Shown: in pieces, positions 51,807-61,193 of the stretch
Layout of the letters: every line of letters starts with the position of its first letter
Numbering within the stretch: position 1 is the first letter of the stretch
Assembly: GCF_006442815.1 (NCBI RefSeq)
Contig: NZ_VFVL01000001.1
Location: 186,001-250,000, forward strand
Length of the DNA: 64,000 nucleotides
Origin: Mesorhizobium sp. B2-4-3
Lineage (GTDB): Bacteria > Pseudomonadota > Alphaproteobacteria > Rhizobiales > Rhizobiaceae
Direction of reading: 5' to 3'
The notes under the pieces: model-generated
Told to the model about the DNA's origin: nothing
Database searches by the model: none
What the model saw: the letters and a program-made list of their open reading frames with translations, nothing else
Made by a program: the position numbers and the translations under genes

Positions 51807-53750
51807 CTAAACGCGACCAACCCTGCCCGATAAAACGCCAAACCCTTCGATCAGCGCTTCCGTTGCCTGCACATCGTTGAATTGCGCTTGAATCTCGACG
51901 AGATGCCGGAAGTTTTCGTCCGAAGGGTCTGCATCGAGCGCCGCCTGCGCCTGTTTCAGCTCTCTATGTAATGTGCGGGCGCTACGCTGCAAGTGCATCG
52001 CCTGGTTGAAGGCGTCGCGGGCATCGTCGAGCGCCGCGGTCTCCAGCGCCGGCCACTGCCGCGCGCGCTTGATCAGCTCCACCGCCCGCTCCCAGATGCC
52101 GCCGCAGCCGGCGCGCTCGATGGTGGCGATAACCGCGCCGCGCTCGTCGGCCGCGTCATGCGCCATGGCGTCGAGTATGGCGGCGTGGAGTTTCTTCAAA
52201 TCCGAATTGGCGAGGTCGAGGAACTCGACATGCGCGAAATTCTCGTCGATCAGCGCCGGATGGTTGACGAGCGCCACGATGATCGTTGCCTCGCGCACCG
52301 ACATCCCCTCGCCCCGCTTGACCAGCGCCGACTTGCCGAGGCTTTCGCTGATCGCGATGCGCCCGCTTCCGCCCTTGGCGAACTGTCCACCAGGTGCCGG
52401 GGCTTTGCCTTGGCCGCGCTCGCCTGGCCGGCCGCCATCCTGACGGCCCTGCCGCGGGCCGCGCTGCGAGCCGAAGAAGCTCAGCTCCCGCTCGCGCATT
52501 TCCTGTTGGTAGTGATAGCGTGTACTTTCGTCGCGTATACGACTTGCGAGCTCACGCAGCCTCTTTCCAAGTTCCGCCCGACGCTCCGGCGTGTCGAAGA
52601 CGCCGCCCGCGGTCTCGCGCATCCACAACAGGTCGACCAGCGGTCGCGCCTCCGCCAGCACCGCGCGAAATGCGTCCGGCCCGTCTGCCTTGACCAGATC
52701 GTCAGGGTCCTTGCCCTCCGGCAGCAGCGCAAAGCGCGCCGAGCGGCCGGGTTGGACTGCCGGCAGCGCCAGGTCGGCGGCGCGCCATGCCGCCTTCAGC
52801 CCCGCCTGGTCGCCGTCGAAGCACAGAACCGGCTCGCCGGCCATGCGCCACAACAGCTCGAGCTGGTTTTCGGTAAGCGCCGTGCCGAGCGGCGCCACGG
52901 CGTTCTCGAAGCCGGCCTGCGCCAGCGCGATCACGTCCATATAGCCTTCGACCGCGATCACCGTGCCGCCCTTGGCGAGAGCTTTGCGGGCGCGGGCGAA
53001 ATTGTAGAGCACGTTGCCCTTGTGGAAGAGCTCGGTGTCGGGCGAGTTCATGTATTTGGCGAGCGCATCGGGCGCCAGCGCGCGGCCGCCGAAGGCGATG
53101 ATCTTGCCGCGCGAATCCGGGATCGGGAACATGATGCGGTCGCGGAACCAGTCATAGGAGACCGGGATGTCGTCGCCATGCCGCACCAGTCCGCAGGCCT
53201 CGATATCGGCCTTCGGCACGCCCTTTGCCGCCAGGTGCTCTTTCAAGGCATTGCGGCTGTCAGGCGCGAAGCCAAGCCGAAACGATTGCTGTGTCGCCGA
53301 CGTCAGTCCGCGTTCCCTGAGATAGGCGCGGGCTTTTGCCCCTTCCGGGCTCTGCAGCCGCTCCTGGAAAAAGGTGGTCGCCATTTCCATGACTTCGGTG
53401 AGGCTGGCGCGTTCCTTTTCTCGCCGCTCTTCCCGTTCATCGCGCACCGGCATCGGCACGCCGGCCATGTCGGCGATCTTCTCGACCGCTTCGGGAAAGC
53501 TCATGCCGTCGAGCTCGGTGAGGAACTTGAAATGGTCGCCCGACACCGAACAGCCGAAACAGTGGTAGCGCCCCTTCTTGTCCTCGCAGTGGAAGGACGG
53601 GCTTTTCTCGCCGTGGAACGGGCAGCACGCCCAATAGTCGCCACGCGAGGCGTTGGTCTTCTTCCTGTCCCATGCGACACGCGCGCCGATGACCGATGAA
53701 ATCGGCACGCGGTCGCGTATCTCGTCGAGGAAGGCGGGCGGAAAGCGCAT
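51807..53750 (-). CDS. dnaG: DNA primase
   Basis: 647 residues. The zinc-binding domain at the N-terminus has CPFHGEKSPSFHCEDKK and HCFGC (CHCC type). The TOPRIM core shows VIAVEGYMDVIALAQAG and CFDGDQAGLKAAW with its acidic residues. The C-terminal helicase-binding domain ends the protein. Primase makes the RNA primers for chromosome replication. ATG 53750 (MRFPPAFLDEIRDRV) matches family starts; longer alternatives add 8 or 27 residues without conservation. Together with rpoD it is a reduced version of the rpsU-dnaG-rpoD operon. Confidence 0.97.
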   Translation of the reverse strand: MRFPPAFLDEIRDRVPISSVIGARVAWDRKKTNASRGDYWACCPFHGEKSPSFHCEDKKGRYHCFGCSVSGDHFKFLTELDGMSFPEAVEKIADMAGVPMPVRDEREERREKERASLTEVMEMATTFFQERLQSPEGAKARAYLRERGLTSATQQSFRLGFAPDSRNALKEHLAAKGVPKADIEACGLVRHGDDIPVSYDWFRDRIMFPIPDSRGKIIAFGGRALAPDALAKYMNSPDTELFHKGNVLYNFARARKALAKGGTVIAVEGYMDVIALAQAGFENAVAPLGTALTENQLELLWRMAGEPVLCFDGDQAGLKAAWRAADLALPAVQPGRSARFALLPEGKDPDDLVKADGPDAFRAVLAEARPLVDLLWMRETAGGVFDTPERRAELGKRLRELASRIRDESTRYHYQQEMRERELSFFGSQRGPRQGRQDGGRPGERGQGKAPAPGGQFAKGGSGRIAISESLGKSALVKRGEGMSVREATIIVALVNHPALIDENFAHVEFLDLANSDLKKLHAAILDAMAHDAADERGAVIATIERAGCGGIWERAVELIKRARQWPALETAALDDARDAFNQAMHLQRSARTLHRELKQAQAALDADPSDENFRHLVEIQAQFNDVQATEALIEGFGVLSGRVGRV

Positions 53751-53835
53751 CGGGGAAACTCGTTTGCCCTCCATATAATCAAGCCGCCCGGGCAGGGCGA
53801 CTCCGTCCGGCCCATCGTACCCGCTTTTCACAGAC

Positions 53836-53865
53836 GAAAAGAAGGCGGCCGGGAGGCCGCCTTCC
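53836..53865 (-). terminator. Rho-independent terminator for the RcnB-like gene
   Basis: On the minus strand GGAAGGCGGCC pairs with GGCCGCCTTC, loop TCCC, followed by TTTTC. It is 20 bases behind the stop at 53887, and close upstream of dnaG. Confidence 0.88.
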
Positions 53866-53886
53866 GAATTTCCGGATTGCCGCGGA

Positions 53887-54249
53887 TTACTGCGCGGCGA
53901 TCGCGCCGAAGATGATGCCGGAGAGGATGCTGACCAGCACGTAGTCGTTGCCGACGCGGATCCACTCCTGGCCGGGACCAGGGCGGCGCAGGCCGTAGCG
54001 GTTCCAGTCGCGGACCGGCTGGTGGCGCTTCCAGTTGGAATATCTCTGGCCGTTGCGCCAATGGCTGCGCTTTACCACCTTCTTCTTGACGATGACGCGC
54101 TTGTCGACATGCCTGCCGGGCTTCTGCCAGTCGACCTGCGTGTAGCTTGACTGCGGCGCGCTCGGCCGGGCGAGCGGCGCGGCCTGGCCGGAGAAGGCCG
54201 AGGCGGCCAGCATCGAGGCGGTGATGGCGCAAAGTATGAGACGCTTCAT
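53887..54249 (-). CDS. RcnB-family periplasmic protein
   Basis: 120 residues with a signal peptide (about 1-23, cut after QAA). The mature protein is basic and shows the RcnB pattern HWRNGQRYSNWKRHQPVRDW followed by YGLRRPGPGQEWIRVGNDYV, and a hydrophobic end ILSGIIFGAIAAQ. RcnB of E. coli helps control nickel/cobalt export; the many alphaproteobacterial paralogues have no known role. ATG 54249 has AAGGAGT at good distance. Confidence 0.87.
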   Translation of the reverse strand: MKRLILCAITASMLAASAFSGQAAPLARPSAPQSSYTQVDWQKPGRHVDKRVIVKKKVVKRSHWRNGQRYSNWKRHQPVRDWNRYGLRRPGPGQEWIRVGNDYVLVSILSGIIFGAIAAQ

Positions 54250-54611
54250 GGTTGGTACTCCTTGGTTGTCGATAGACAGAGGAATAGCCTTCAATGGATG
54301 AACCGAAACTGAACATGAGAATTACAATTCTGTAATGATTTCCGACGCTTGCAGAGCCTGCTTCAACGAAGCTCCGGATCGGGCCGGCTGTGCCGCCCAG
54401 TATCGCTTCATGCCGAGCGAAGCGCCGCCGCGCGGCGCGTGCAACCAATGCGCCCTACATTCATTTCCGACATGTCCCGTCGAGCCGAGACGATCATCGC
54501 ATCAGAAAAATCTATTATTCGGCTAATCTTAATTGGTATATTTCCACACGTTGAAATGGTTGAGATTCGCCCCCCTCTCCACACTGCCAGGGTCACCTTG
54601 CGAGGTCGGCT
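54250..54611. other. Intergenic stretch, no supported gene
   Basis: About 360 bases between divergent genes. The right part (54500-54560) is unusually AT-rich for this genome (TCTATTATTCGGCTAATCTT), which fits promoter sequence. A Cys-rich 63-residue frame at 54335-54526 is unsupported. The region likely holds the promoters of both neighbours. Confidence 0.4.
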
Positions 54612-56276
54612 GTGAGCGGCTCCGTCGTCCTCCTGCACCTTGCCGGCGCGGTGGCGCTGATGCTGTTTGCCACCCGCATGGTCAAGACCGGCGTCGAGCG
54701 CGCCTATGGCGACTTGCTGCGCCACCGGCTGCGCGCGACCATGCGCAATCCGGTCATGGCGGTGCTGGCCGGCTGTGGACTGGCGATTGCGCTGCAGAGC
54801 TCGACCGCGGTGACGCTGCTGGTCGGCTCCTTCGCCGGCGCCGGCATCGTTTCGGGCGCCGCCGGGCAATTGGCAGTGCGCGGCGCCGAAATCGGTTCGG
54901 CGCTGGTGGCCAAGCTGCTCACCTTCGACCTGACGCTTTTGGTGCCGCTCTGCCTGATCGCGGGCACGGTCATGTTCATGGCCACCGAGCGGCGCGATTG
55001 GCGGCAGATGGGCCGTATCCTGATCGGCGTCGGCCTGCTGATCCTGTCGCTGGAGATGATCGGTCAGGCGTCGGAGCCGCTGCGCAATAGCCAGTTGATG
55101 CCGCTGATCATCAATTATTTCTCGGGCGACTCCATCACCACCTATCTATTGGCCGCGTTGGTCACCTGGCTGTTCCAGTCGAGCATCGCCGCGGTCCTTT
55201 TGATGGCGACGCTGGCGGGCCGCGGGCTGATCACGCCGGAACTCGGCGTGGTCCTCGTGCTTGGCGTCAACCTTGGCTCGTCGCTGATCGCGCCGATGCT
55301 GACGCGGTCGGCGCCGCCCGAGGTGCGCATCGTGCCGATCGGCAACCTTTTGATGCGAGGCCTCGGCTCGCTGATCATGCTGGTGCTGATCATGACCTTC
55401 AAGCCGGATGTCGCCTTCCTCGGCAAGACCGCGCCGGATCAGATCGTCAACGCCCACATCCTGTTCAACGTGCTGATCCTGCTGGCCGGACTGCCGCTGG
55501 CCGGCCTCGTCTACCGCGCTTCCGAAAAGATCGTGGCGCTGGGCAGCAAGCCTCAACCGGCCGCCGCGCTCGAGGTCGTCGAGCTGTCGGCGCTGAACGA
55601 GAGCGCCCTCGATACGCCGAGCCAGGCGCTCGCCAATGCGACGCGCGAGGTGGTGCGGGTCTGCGAGACGGTCGAGATCATGCTGAAGCGCATCATCGAG
55701 CTTTACGAGGATGCCGACGCCGACAAGATCAAGGCGCTGGCAGCGCTCGACGACCGCGTCGACAGGAAGCATGCCGCGATCAAGCTCTATCTCGCCAAGA
55801 TCACCAGGAATCCGCTGACCGAGGACGAGGCATTGCGGTGCCAGGAGCTGATCGGCGCCTGCGTCAAGCTGGAGCAGGTCGGCGACATCATCGTGCGCAA
55901 CATGCTGGTGCATGTCAGGAAGAAGCTGGAGCGCGGCCTGGAATTCACCCCGGAAGGCTGGCAGGAGCTCTGCGCCTTCCACTCCTCCGTGCTTGCCAAC
56001 GCGCGGCTTGCCTTTAACGTTCTGGTGTCACGCGATCCGGAAACCGCGCGCCAGCTGGTGCTGGAGAAGGATCTTTTGCGCGAACGCGAGAAGCAAACCA
56101 GCGCCAGCCATTTCGTGCGCCTGCGCGAAGGCACCGCCAAGAGCGTCGAGACGAGCTCTATCCATCTCGACACCATTCGCGACCTCAAGCAGATCAATTC
56201 GCTGCTCGCCTCGATGGCCTACCCGGTGCTAGAGGAACGCGGCCTGCTTGGCGGCTCGCGGCTCAAAGCGAGCTGA
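54612..56276 (+). CDS. Na+/phosphate cotransporter family protein with PhoU-like tail
   Basis: 554 residues. About eight to ten membrane helices, with the two inverted QSS repeats: GLAIALQSSTAVTLLVGSFA and TWLFQSSIAAVLLMATLAG. A cytoplasmic PhoU-like helical domain occupies about 335-540. The family (NptA/YjbB) moves phosphate with sodium. The start is GTG 54612, with GAGG eight bases upstream. Confidence 0.93.
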   Translation: MSGSVVLLHLAGAVALMLFATRMVKTGVERAYGDLLRHRLRATMRNPVMAVLAGCGLAIALQSSTAVTLLVGSFAGAGIVSGAAGQLAVRGAEIGSALVAKLLTFDLTLLVPLCLIAGTVMFMATERRDWRQMGRILIGVGLLILSLEMIGQASEPLRNSQLMPLIINYFSGDSITTYLLAALVTWLFQSSIAAVLLMATLAGRGLITPELGVVLVLGVNLGSSLIAPMLTRSAPPEVRIVPIGNLLMRGLGSLIMLVLIMTFKPDVAFLGKTAPDQIVNAHILFNVLILLAGLPLAGLVYRASEKIVALGSKPQPAAALEVVELSALNESALDTPSQALANATREVVRVCETVEIMLKRIIELYEDADADKIKALAALDDRVDRKHAAIKLYLAKITRNPLTEDEALRCQELIGACVKLEQVGDIIVRNMLVHVRKKLERGLEFTPEGWQELCAFHSSVLANARLAFNVLVSRDPETARQLVLEKDLLREREKQTSASHFVRLREGTAKSVETSSIHLDTIRDLKQINSLLASMAYPVLEERGLLGGSRLKAS

Positions 56277-56353
56277 CAAAATTTAGTCTTTGCTCATCCA
56301 CGCATGCGTCGGCTAAGGAACACCTGAGGCCCAACGGGAGGATGATTTAGTCG

Positions 56354-56569
56354 ATGGACACCCATTCGCGCAGCTTCGTCAAAGCGCTTTCCTGGCGCGC
56401 AACCGGCACGATCGACACGATGATCATCTCTCTCGTGGTGACCGGAAGCATCAAGCTCGCGGCAACCATCGGTTTGACCGAAGTCGCCACCAAGTCGCTG
56501 CTCTACTATCTGCACGAGAGGGCTTGGCTGAAAATTCCTTACGGTCGCCGGACAGCCAGCAATCCTTGA
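56354..56569 (+). CDS. DUF2061 membrane protein
   Basis: 71 residues, two helices. RSFVKALSWRATGTIDTMII, then SLLYYLHERAWLKIPYG, is the DUF2061 signature. Members are often beside sulphate or phosphate transport genes; function unknown. It follows the Na/Pi gene by 77 bases. Confidence 0.9.
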   Translation: MDTHSRSFVKALSWRATGTIDTMIISLVVTGSIKLAATIGLTEVATKSLLYYLHERAWLKIPYGRRTASNP

Positions 56570-56688
56570 GACGGGCAGGCTCGATCGGTCCAGTCAAGAA
56601 AAGCTAAAGCGCCATCGCCAATTTCTGCATTGCCGGAACCGCCCGAGCGTGGTTTGAGGCTATACATTCCTCGCATATATTTTGAACC

Positions 56689-57870
56689 ATGCTTCCGCTG
56701 ATTGCCCTTTTCCTTGCCGCCTTTGCCTTCGGCACCACCGAATTCGTCATCGCCGGCGTGCTGCCGGAGGTGGCGCAGGGCCTCGACGTTTCGGTGCCGA
56801 CCGCAGGCTATCTCGTCTCCGGCTATGCCTGCGGCATCGCTGTCGGCGGCCCGCTGCTGGCTTTGGCCACCGGCAAGGTGTCGCGCAAGACGCTGCTGAT
56901 TGGGCTCACGATCGCTTTCACCCTTGGCCAGGCGGCTTGCGCGCTGGCGCCCGATTTCACCTCGATGCTTCTGCTGCGTGTCGCGACCGCCGTGGCGCAT
57001 GGCTGCTATTTCGGCGTCGCCATGGTGGTCGCGGTCAGCCTGGTGCGCGAGGACCAGCGCGGCCGGGCGGTCGCGGTCATCCTCTCGGGGCTGACGGTCT
57101 CCAATGTCATCGGCGTGCCGGCCGGCACGGCGATCGGCAGCCTGTGGGGTTGGCGCGCGACCTTCTGGGTGATGGGCGCGCTGGGCCTCGTCGCGATCGT
57201 CGCCATGCTGGCGCTGCTGCCGCGAACGGCGGGCGCCGCCAATCGGCCAGCAGGGCTGGCGCGCGAAGTTCGCGTGCTCGGCCGCCAGCAGGTCTGGACC
57301 TCGCTGATCCTGATGCTGATGCTGATGATCGGCCAGTTTGTGCTGTTCACCTACATCACGCCGATGCTGCTCGAAGTGACGGGCCTCGACGAGAGCCAGA
57401 TCCCCTTCGTGCTTTTGCTCAACGGCGTCGGCGCCACGATCGGCGTCCTGGTCGGCGGCAAGCTCGCCGACTGGAAGCTGATGCCCTCGCTTATCGTCAT
57501 GCTCGCCCTGCAGGCGGTGGCGCTGGGCATCATCCATCTCGTCAGCCCCTACCCGGTGCCGATGATCGCGGCCATCGTCATCTGGGGCGGTCTCAACTTC
57601 GCCATCGGCGCGCCGATCCAGACGCGCATCCTCGCCTGGACGGCCGATGCCTCCAACCTCGCCTCCTCGCTGATCCCGTCCGGCTTCAACGTCGGCATCG
57701 CGCTGGCCGCGTCGCTGGGCGCGGCGATGCTCAACGCCGGCCTGGGCTATCGGAGCCTGCCGCTGGCCGGCGTGCTCGCCATGCTGGTGGCGGTGGTGGT
57801 GGCTGTCGCCTCGCAGGCCTGGGAGTGGCGCAGCCGCGCGACCCCGCCGCTGCCGGCGGCCGCGGAATAA
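56689..57870 (+). CDS. MFS drug-efflux-type transporter (AraJ/Cmx-like)
   Basis: 393 residues with twelve helices. N-terminal FAFGTTEFVIAGVLPEVAQG is the hallmark of the AraJ/YdhP/chloramphenicol-exporter group, with LLALATGKVSRKTLLIG in loop 2-3. Substrate unknown. No clear ribosome site ahead of ATG 56689. Confidence 0.9.
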   Translation: MLPLIALFLAAFAFGTTEFVIAGVLPEVAQGLDVSVPTAGYLVSGYACGIAVGGPLLALATGKVSRKTLLIGLTIAFTLGQAACALAPDFTSMLLLRVATAVAHGCYFGVAMVVAVSLVREDQRGRAVAVILSGLTVSNVIGVPAGTAIGSLWGWRATFWVMGALGLVAIVAMLALLPRTAGAANRPAGLAREVRVLGRQQVWTSLILMLMLMIGQFVLFTYITPMLLEVTGLDESQIPFVLLLNGVGATIGVLVGGKLADWKLMPSLIVMLALQAVALGIIHLVSPYPVPMIAAIVIWGGLNFAIGAPIQTRILAWTADASNLASSLIPSGFNVGIALAASLGAAMLNAGLGYRSLPLAGVLAMLVAVVVAVASQAWEWRSRATPPLPAAAE

Positions 57871-57871
57871 C

Positions 57872-58429
57872 TTAAAGATCGATCCTGAACCTCAGGCTCT
57901 CTGCGCCGCCATAGGCTGCAATCTTGGCAAACCGCCCGACCAGCCTGCCACCATTGGCAAGCACCACTTTGTGCGAGGCAGGATTGTCGCGATCAGTGGT
58001 GATCTCGACATGGTCGAGGCCGACCGCCCTCGCCTCGTCCAGCATCAGCCGCAGCGCTTCGGTGGCATAGCCACGGTTCCGCTTCCACGGCACCACCGCA
58101 TAGCCGATATGGCCAAGCACATGCGAGGGCAGCGCCGACGTGCCCTTCTGCCAGCGAAAGCCGATCGAGCCCGCGGCCTCGCCATCCCAGATCCAGCGCC
58201 GGAAGCCCGGCAGGCGCGGCACAGCCGTGCCGTCGGGCAAGGTGATGGGCGGCCCCTTCGCTTCGGGGTCGTCAAGGTCGGCGAGAAAGGCGACGGGATC
58301 CTTCTCGATCGCCTCGAGCTGCTCGCGCGTCGCTTCGAGGAGCCGCACATTGTCGGGCGACCACCCACGCTCCAGCGCCGCCTTGTAGGAAGGCAAATGT
58401 TCGAGGGCGGGTTTGACGATCTCGATCAT
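57872..58429 (-). CDS. GNAT-family N-acetyltransferase
   Basis: 185 residues. The acetyl-CoA site reads HIGYAVVPWKRNRGYATEAL, and CDS end has ITTDRDNPASHKVVLANGGR. Its acceptor is unknown. ATG 58429 (MIEIVKPALEHLPSYK). It stops two bases from the MFS gene stop (convergent). Confidence 0.89.
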   Translation of the reverse strand: MIEIVKPALEHLPSYKAALERGWSPDNVRLLEATREQLEAIEKDPVAFLADLDDPEAKGPPITLPDGTAVPRLPGFRRWIWDGEAAGSIGFRWQKGTSALPSHVLGHIGYAVVPWKRNRGYATEALRLMLDEARAVGLDHVEITTDRDNPASHKVVLANGGRLVGRFAKIAAYGGAESLRFRIDL

Positions 58430-58476
58430 GGTTCGCTTCCCTGTCGAGACCGGCATAGCCGGGACACGGATCGCTC

Positions 58477-59187
58477 TCAAGCCGCCTGGAACCGGATTTC
58501 GCCCTTGTTCAGGAAACAGGCTTTGTCGAACAGAGACAGGTCGAGCGGGTTCGGCAGCCGAATATCGCCGATATCCGGGAACGGTCTCCCGGAGGAATCA
58601 TAGGACCTGTCGACCTGCGAGATGAAGACCAGCACCAGTCCGCGTTCCCGGGCAAACGACCTCAAGGCGCGTATCTGGACCATGAGCTCGGGATTCTCCC
58701 GCTTCTGGTCGAGCAGTTGCAGATAGTCGATGACCGCCAGCATGCCGCGCGGCGCCGACCGCAACCTCTCGATGATGTAACTGGCGCTTATGGCGTCGGA
58801 ATTGTCGAAATCGAACAGGTGATTGAAATCGGCCGGGTCGATCCCGATGTCGCGGAACCGGTCGAGGATGTCGGCATGCATGTATTCCAGGGTGAAGAAC
58901 ACGGCGCGGCTGCCTTGCTTCATGGCCGCCACGGCGAGATCGAGGCTCATCAGCGTCTTGCCTTGGCCTGGCCGCGCCGCCACGAGAACCATGTCGCCGG
59001 GGATCAGCCGCGCCAACAGGGCGCCGGCTGGCGCAGCCTCGGCGGCTTTGGCTGCAAGCAGGCTCCAGCTGCCAAAACCTTCTTCACCGGCAATGCGGTC
59101 GAGCGCTGTGTGGAGTGGAACATTTTCCCGGCGGGACAAGAGCCTCGCCTGGCGCTTCAGATAATAGACGGGTACGGAAAGCCGCAT
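58477..59187 (-). CDS. DnaB-like (RecA-fold) ATPase, stand-alone
   Basis: 236 residues. Walker A is ARPGQGKT (71-78), catalytic Glu near 101 (FTLEYMHADILDRF), Walker B MLAVIDYLQLLDQ with D154, and the sensor region FISQVDRS. This is the C-terminal ATPase half of DnaB-type helicases. The N-terminal DnaG-binding domain is missing and is replaced by about 45 residues with a short helical segment. ATG 59187 has GGAGG upstream. Not the main replicative helicase; role unknown. Confidence 0.83.
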   Translation of the reverse strand: MRLSVPVYYLKRQARLLSRRENVPLHTALDRIAGEEGFGSWSLLAAKAAEAAPAGALLARLIPGDMVLVAARPGQGKTLMSLDLAVAAMKQGSRAVFFTLEYMHADILDRFRDIGIDPADFNHLFDFDNSDAISASYIIERLRSAPRGMLAVIDYLQLLDQKRENPELMVQIRALRSFARERGLVLVFISQVDRSYDSSGRPFPDIGDIRLPNPLDLSLFDKACFLNKGEIRFQAA

Positions 59188-59469
59188 CGAAAAACCTCCT
59201 GCCGCGAGCAGTCTCGACAACCCCTCCTTATGCCTGGCGCTCGAACAGTTGGTTGGATGTGAATTGCCCCGCATGAACGATGCTTCCCGATGGAGGGAGG
59301 AGGCGTGGGCGCGCCGGAATCAGATCATAGCTCAATCGAAGCGGTCCGGAAATCCGACTTCCAAAAGGCGTCGCTAAACTAGAAGTGTTTCGCCGATGGA
59401 TGCGAGACCTTCTATGATCGGCCCAGGTGATTCACAGGTACGAGACATTTCGACAGGAGGGGCAAAAGG

Positions 59470-60471
59470 GTGCGGTTGAGATCTGTTCCGCGGGGCGCGG
59501 CCATCTTCTGCCTTGTCGCGATCCTTGCTGCCTTGACGGCATCGGTCAGCTCATTTGCGGCCTTGCGGCCGTCGACCGTTCCCGACTGGCTGCAGCGCCA
59601 TGTCGGCGATGGCGAGGGCCAGATTTCGCAGGTCGTTCTGGAGCGGGCGCGCGCGCTCTATCAGGAGAAGGTCAGCGACGGTTCGGTCAGCAACCCCTGC
59701 TACTTCGCCATGGATGCTACCCGTCCCGGGGATTTGGGCAACAGCGTGCTCGGCCAGCGCTATTACATCATATGCGAAAGCAAGCAGCTCTTCCGCGCGG
59801 TTTCCTCGGGCCATGGCGGCGGCCGCAACCTGAAAGGCGTTGCCGATTTCTCCAACGGCAGGCGTTGCGCAAAAAACTTCGGCAACGCGATGGACTCGTC
59901 ACTGACGGCTGGCGGCGCCTATATGACCGCGGAGGCCAAGACGTCGTTCAAGGGCTACTACCGTGTCGGCGCGCAGAACGCGGTGTTCATGCGCAGCTTC
60001 ATCCAGTTCGACGGCGAAGGCGAAGCGGCGAACGCCAGGCAGCGCGTGATCGGCGGCCATCCGGCTGCCATCTTGAAGGGCCTGTGCATGCGCAAAGACC
60101 CGAACAGCTCATACGCCGACCATGACGGCCTTGTTCCGTTCGGCAAGCTGGTGAACTATGCCGGCGGCCGCAGCAATGGCTGCACCAGTTGGTCGCCCGC
60201 TGACGCCGAGCAGATCATCCCCCTCGTGAAGAACAAACCGACGACGCTCTACATCTATCCGGAATCGCGCGACATCGCCGCTGTCGCGCGGGCAAAGGCC
60301 GCAGGCCAATCGCTGTCAGGCGCGGGCACTTATTGGAGCACCTCCTGCCTGAGCGAGATCGGCTCGCCGAAATTCTGGCCCAAGAAGACGCTGGAGCCGA
60401 TCATCGCACAGTACAAGAAGGATCATCCGGCGCCGCCGCAGCAGCCGATACCTATGTGCAAGGATCCGTGA
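59470..60471 (+). CDS. Secreted YkuD-like (L,D-transpeptidase-related) protein
   Basis: 333 residues with signal peptide (1-30). Two short motifs recall the YkuD catalytic core of the murein L,D-transpeptidase family: SSGHGGGRN near 112-120, and GGRSNGCTSWSPADA with Cys238. In that family His, Ser/Gly and Cys catalyse cross-linking or anchoring at peptidoglycan. The overall match is moderate; six further cysteines suggest disulphides. The start is GTG 59470 with AGGAGGGG upstream. Confidence 0.68.
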   Translation: MRLRSVPRGAAIFCLVAILAALTASVSSFAALRPSTVPDWLQRHVGDGEGQISQVVLERARALYQEKVSDGSVSNPCYFAMDATRPGDLGNSVLGQRYYIICESKQLFRAVSSGHGGGRNLKGVADFSNGRRCAKNFGNAMDSSLTAGGAYMTAEAKTSFKGYYRVGAQNAVFMRSFIQFDGEGEAANARQRVIGGHPAAILKGLCMRKDPNSSYADHDGLVPFGKLVNYAGGRSNGCTSWSPADAEQIIPLVKNKPTTLYIYPESRDIAAVARAKAAGQSLSGAGTYWSTSCLSEIGSPKFWPKKTLEPIIAQYKKDHPAPPQQPIPMCKDP

Positions 60472-60486
60472 AGCCGTAATCGCTTA

Positions 60487-60933
60487 CTACAGCAGCCCCT
60501 TGATGATGGCGCTGGCCTTGGCGAAGTCCATCTGGCCGGCATACTTCTGCTTCAGCGCGCCGATCACCTTGCCCATGTCCTTCTGGCTGGCGGCGCCGGT
60601 CGCCGCGATCGCTTCGCGCGCCGCAGCCTGGATCGCCGAGTCGTCGAGCTGCGTCGGCAGGAACGCGCGGATGATTGCCATCTCGCCGCGCTCCTGCGCC
60701 GCCAGTTCCGGCCGCTTCCCGTCCTCGAAGGCCTTGGCCGATTCCTCGCGCTGCTTCACCATCTTGGCGAGGATCTGCAGGATCTCCTCCTCGCTCGCCG
60801 GTGGCTTGCCGGCGCCCCGATTGGCGATGTCGCGATCGTGGATGGCGGCCTGGATCAGCCGCAGCGTCGGCAAGCGGTGCTTGTCCTGCGCCTTCATCGC
60901 GCTCTTCATGGATTCGGCGATTTTCTCGCGCAT
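60487..60933 (-). CDS. GatB/YqeY-domain protein
   Basis: 148 residues, YqeY family. ESMKSAMKAQDKHRLPTLRL and KMVKQREESAKAFEDGKRPE lead into the GatB/YqeY end domain KDMGKVIGALKQKYAGQMDF. It may act in tRNA-related amidotransfer or as an inhibitor of it; unclear. ATG 60933 has GAAGGAG upstream. Divergent from carA. Confidence 0.93.
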   Translation of the reverse strand: MREKIAESMKSAMKAQDKHRLPTLRLIQAAIHDRDIANRGAGKPPASEEEILQILAKMVKQREESAKAFEDGKRPELAAQERGEMAIIRAFLPTQLDDSAIQAAAREAIAATGAASQKDMGKVIGALKQKYAGQMDFAKASAIIKGLL

Positions 60934-61193
60934 CGTGCTTCTCCTTCGAATGCGGCGGACAATAGCTTTGCCGAACGGCCAACGCAAATCGCGGCAAGAT
61001 GCTGATATTGCTGGACGAAAGCAAATCGGCCACGGTCCGGGGGCGCCGCATTGACCGTTCCGGCGCGTTCGCCTATGTACTCGGTCCTGCATGAGATAAT
61101 GAGTTGACGCGTGGGAGCCGGGAAATCCAGCTTCGCGCCATGCCGCGCAAATGGTCCCGCCGACCGATTGCCGCGCCTGACAGGAGTGCCGCC

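Noticed and set aside
51993..53699. 568-codon plus-strand frame
   Set aside because: Antisense to dnaG and without a domain.
54335..54526. 63-residue Cys-rich small protein
   Set aside because: No ribosome site, cysteine spacing matches no family, and the sequence is likely promoter region.
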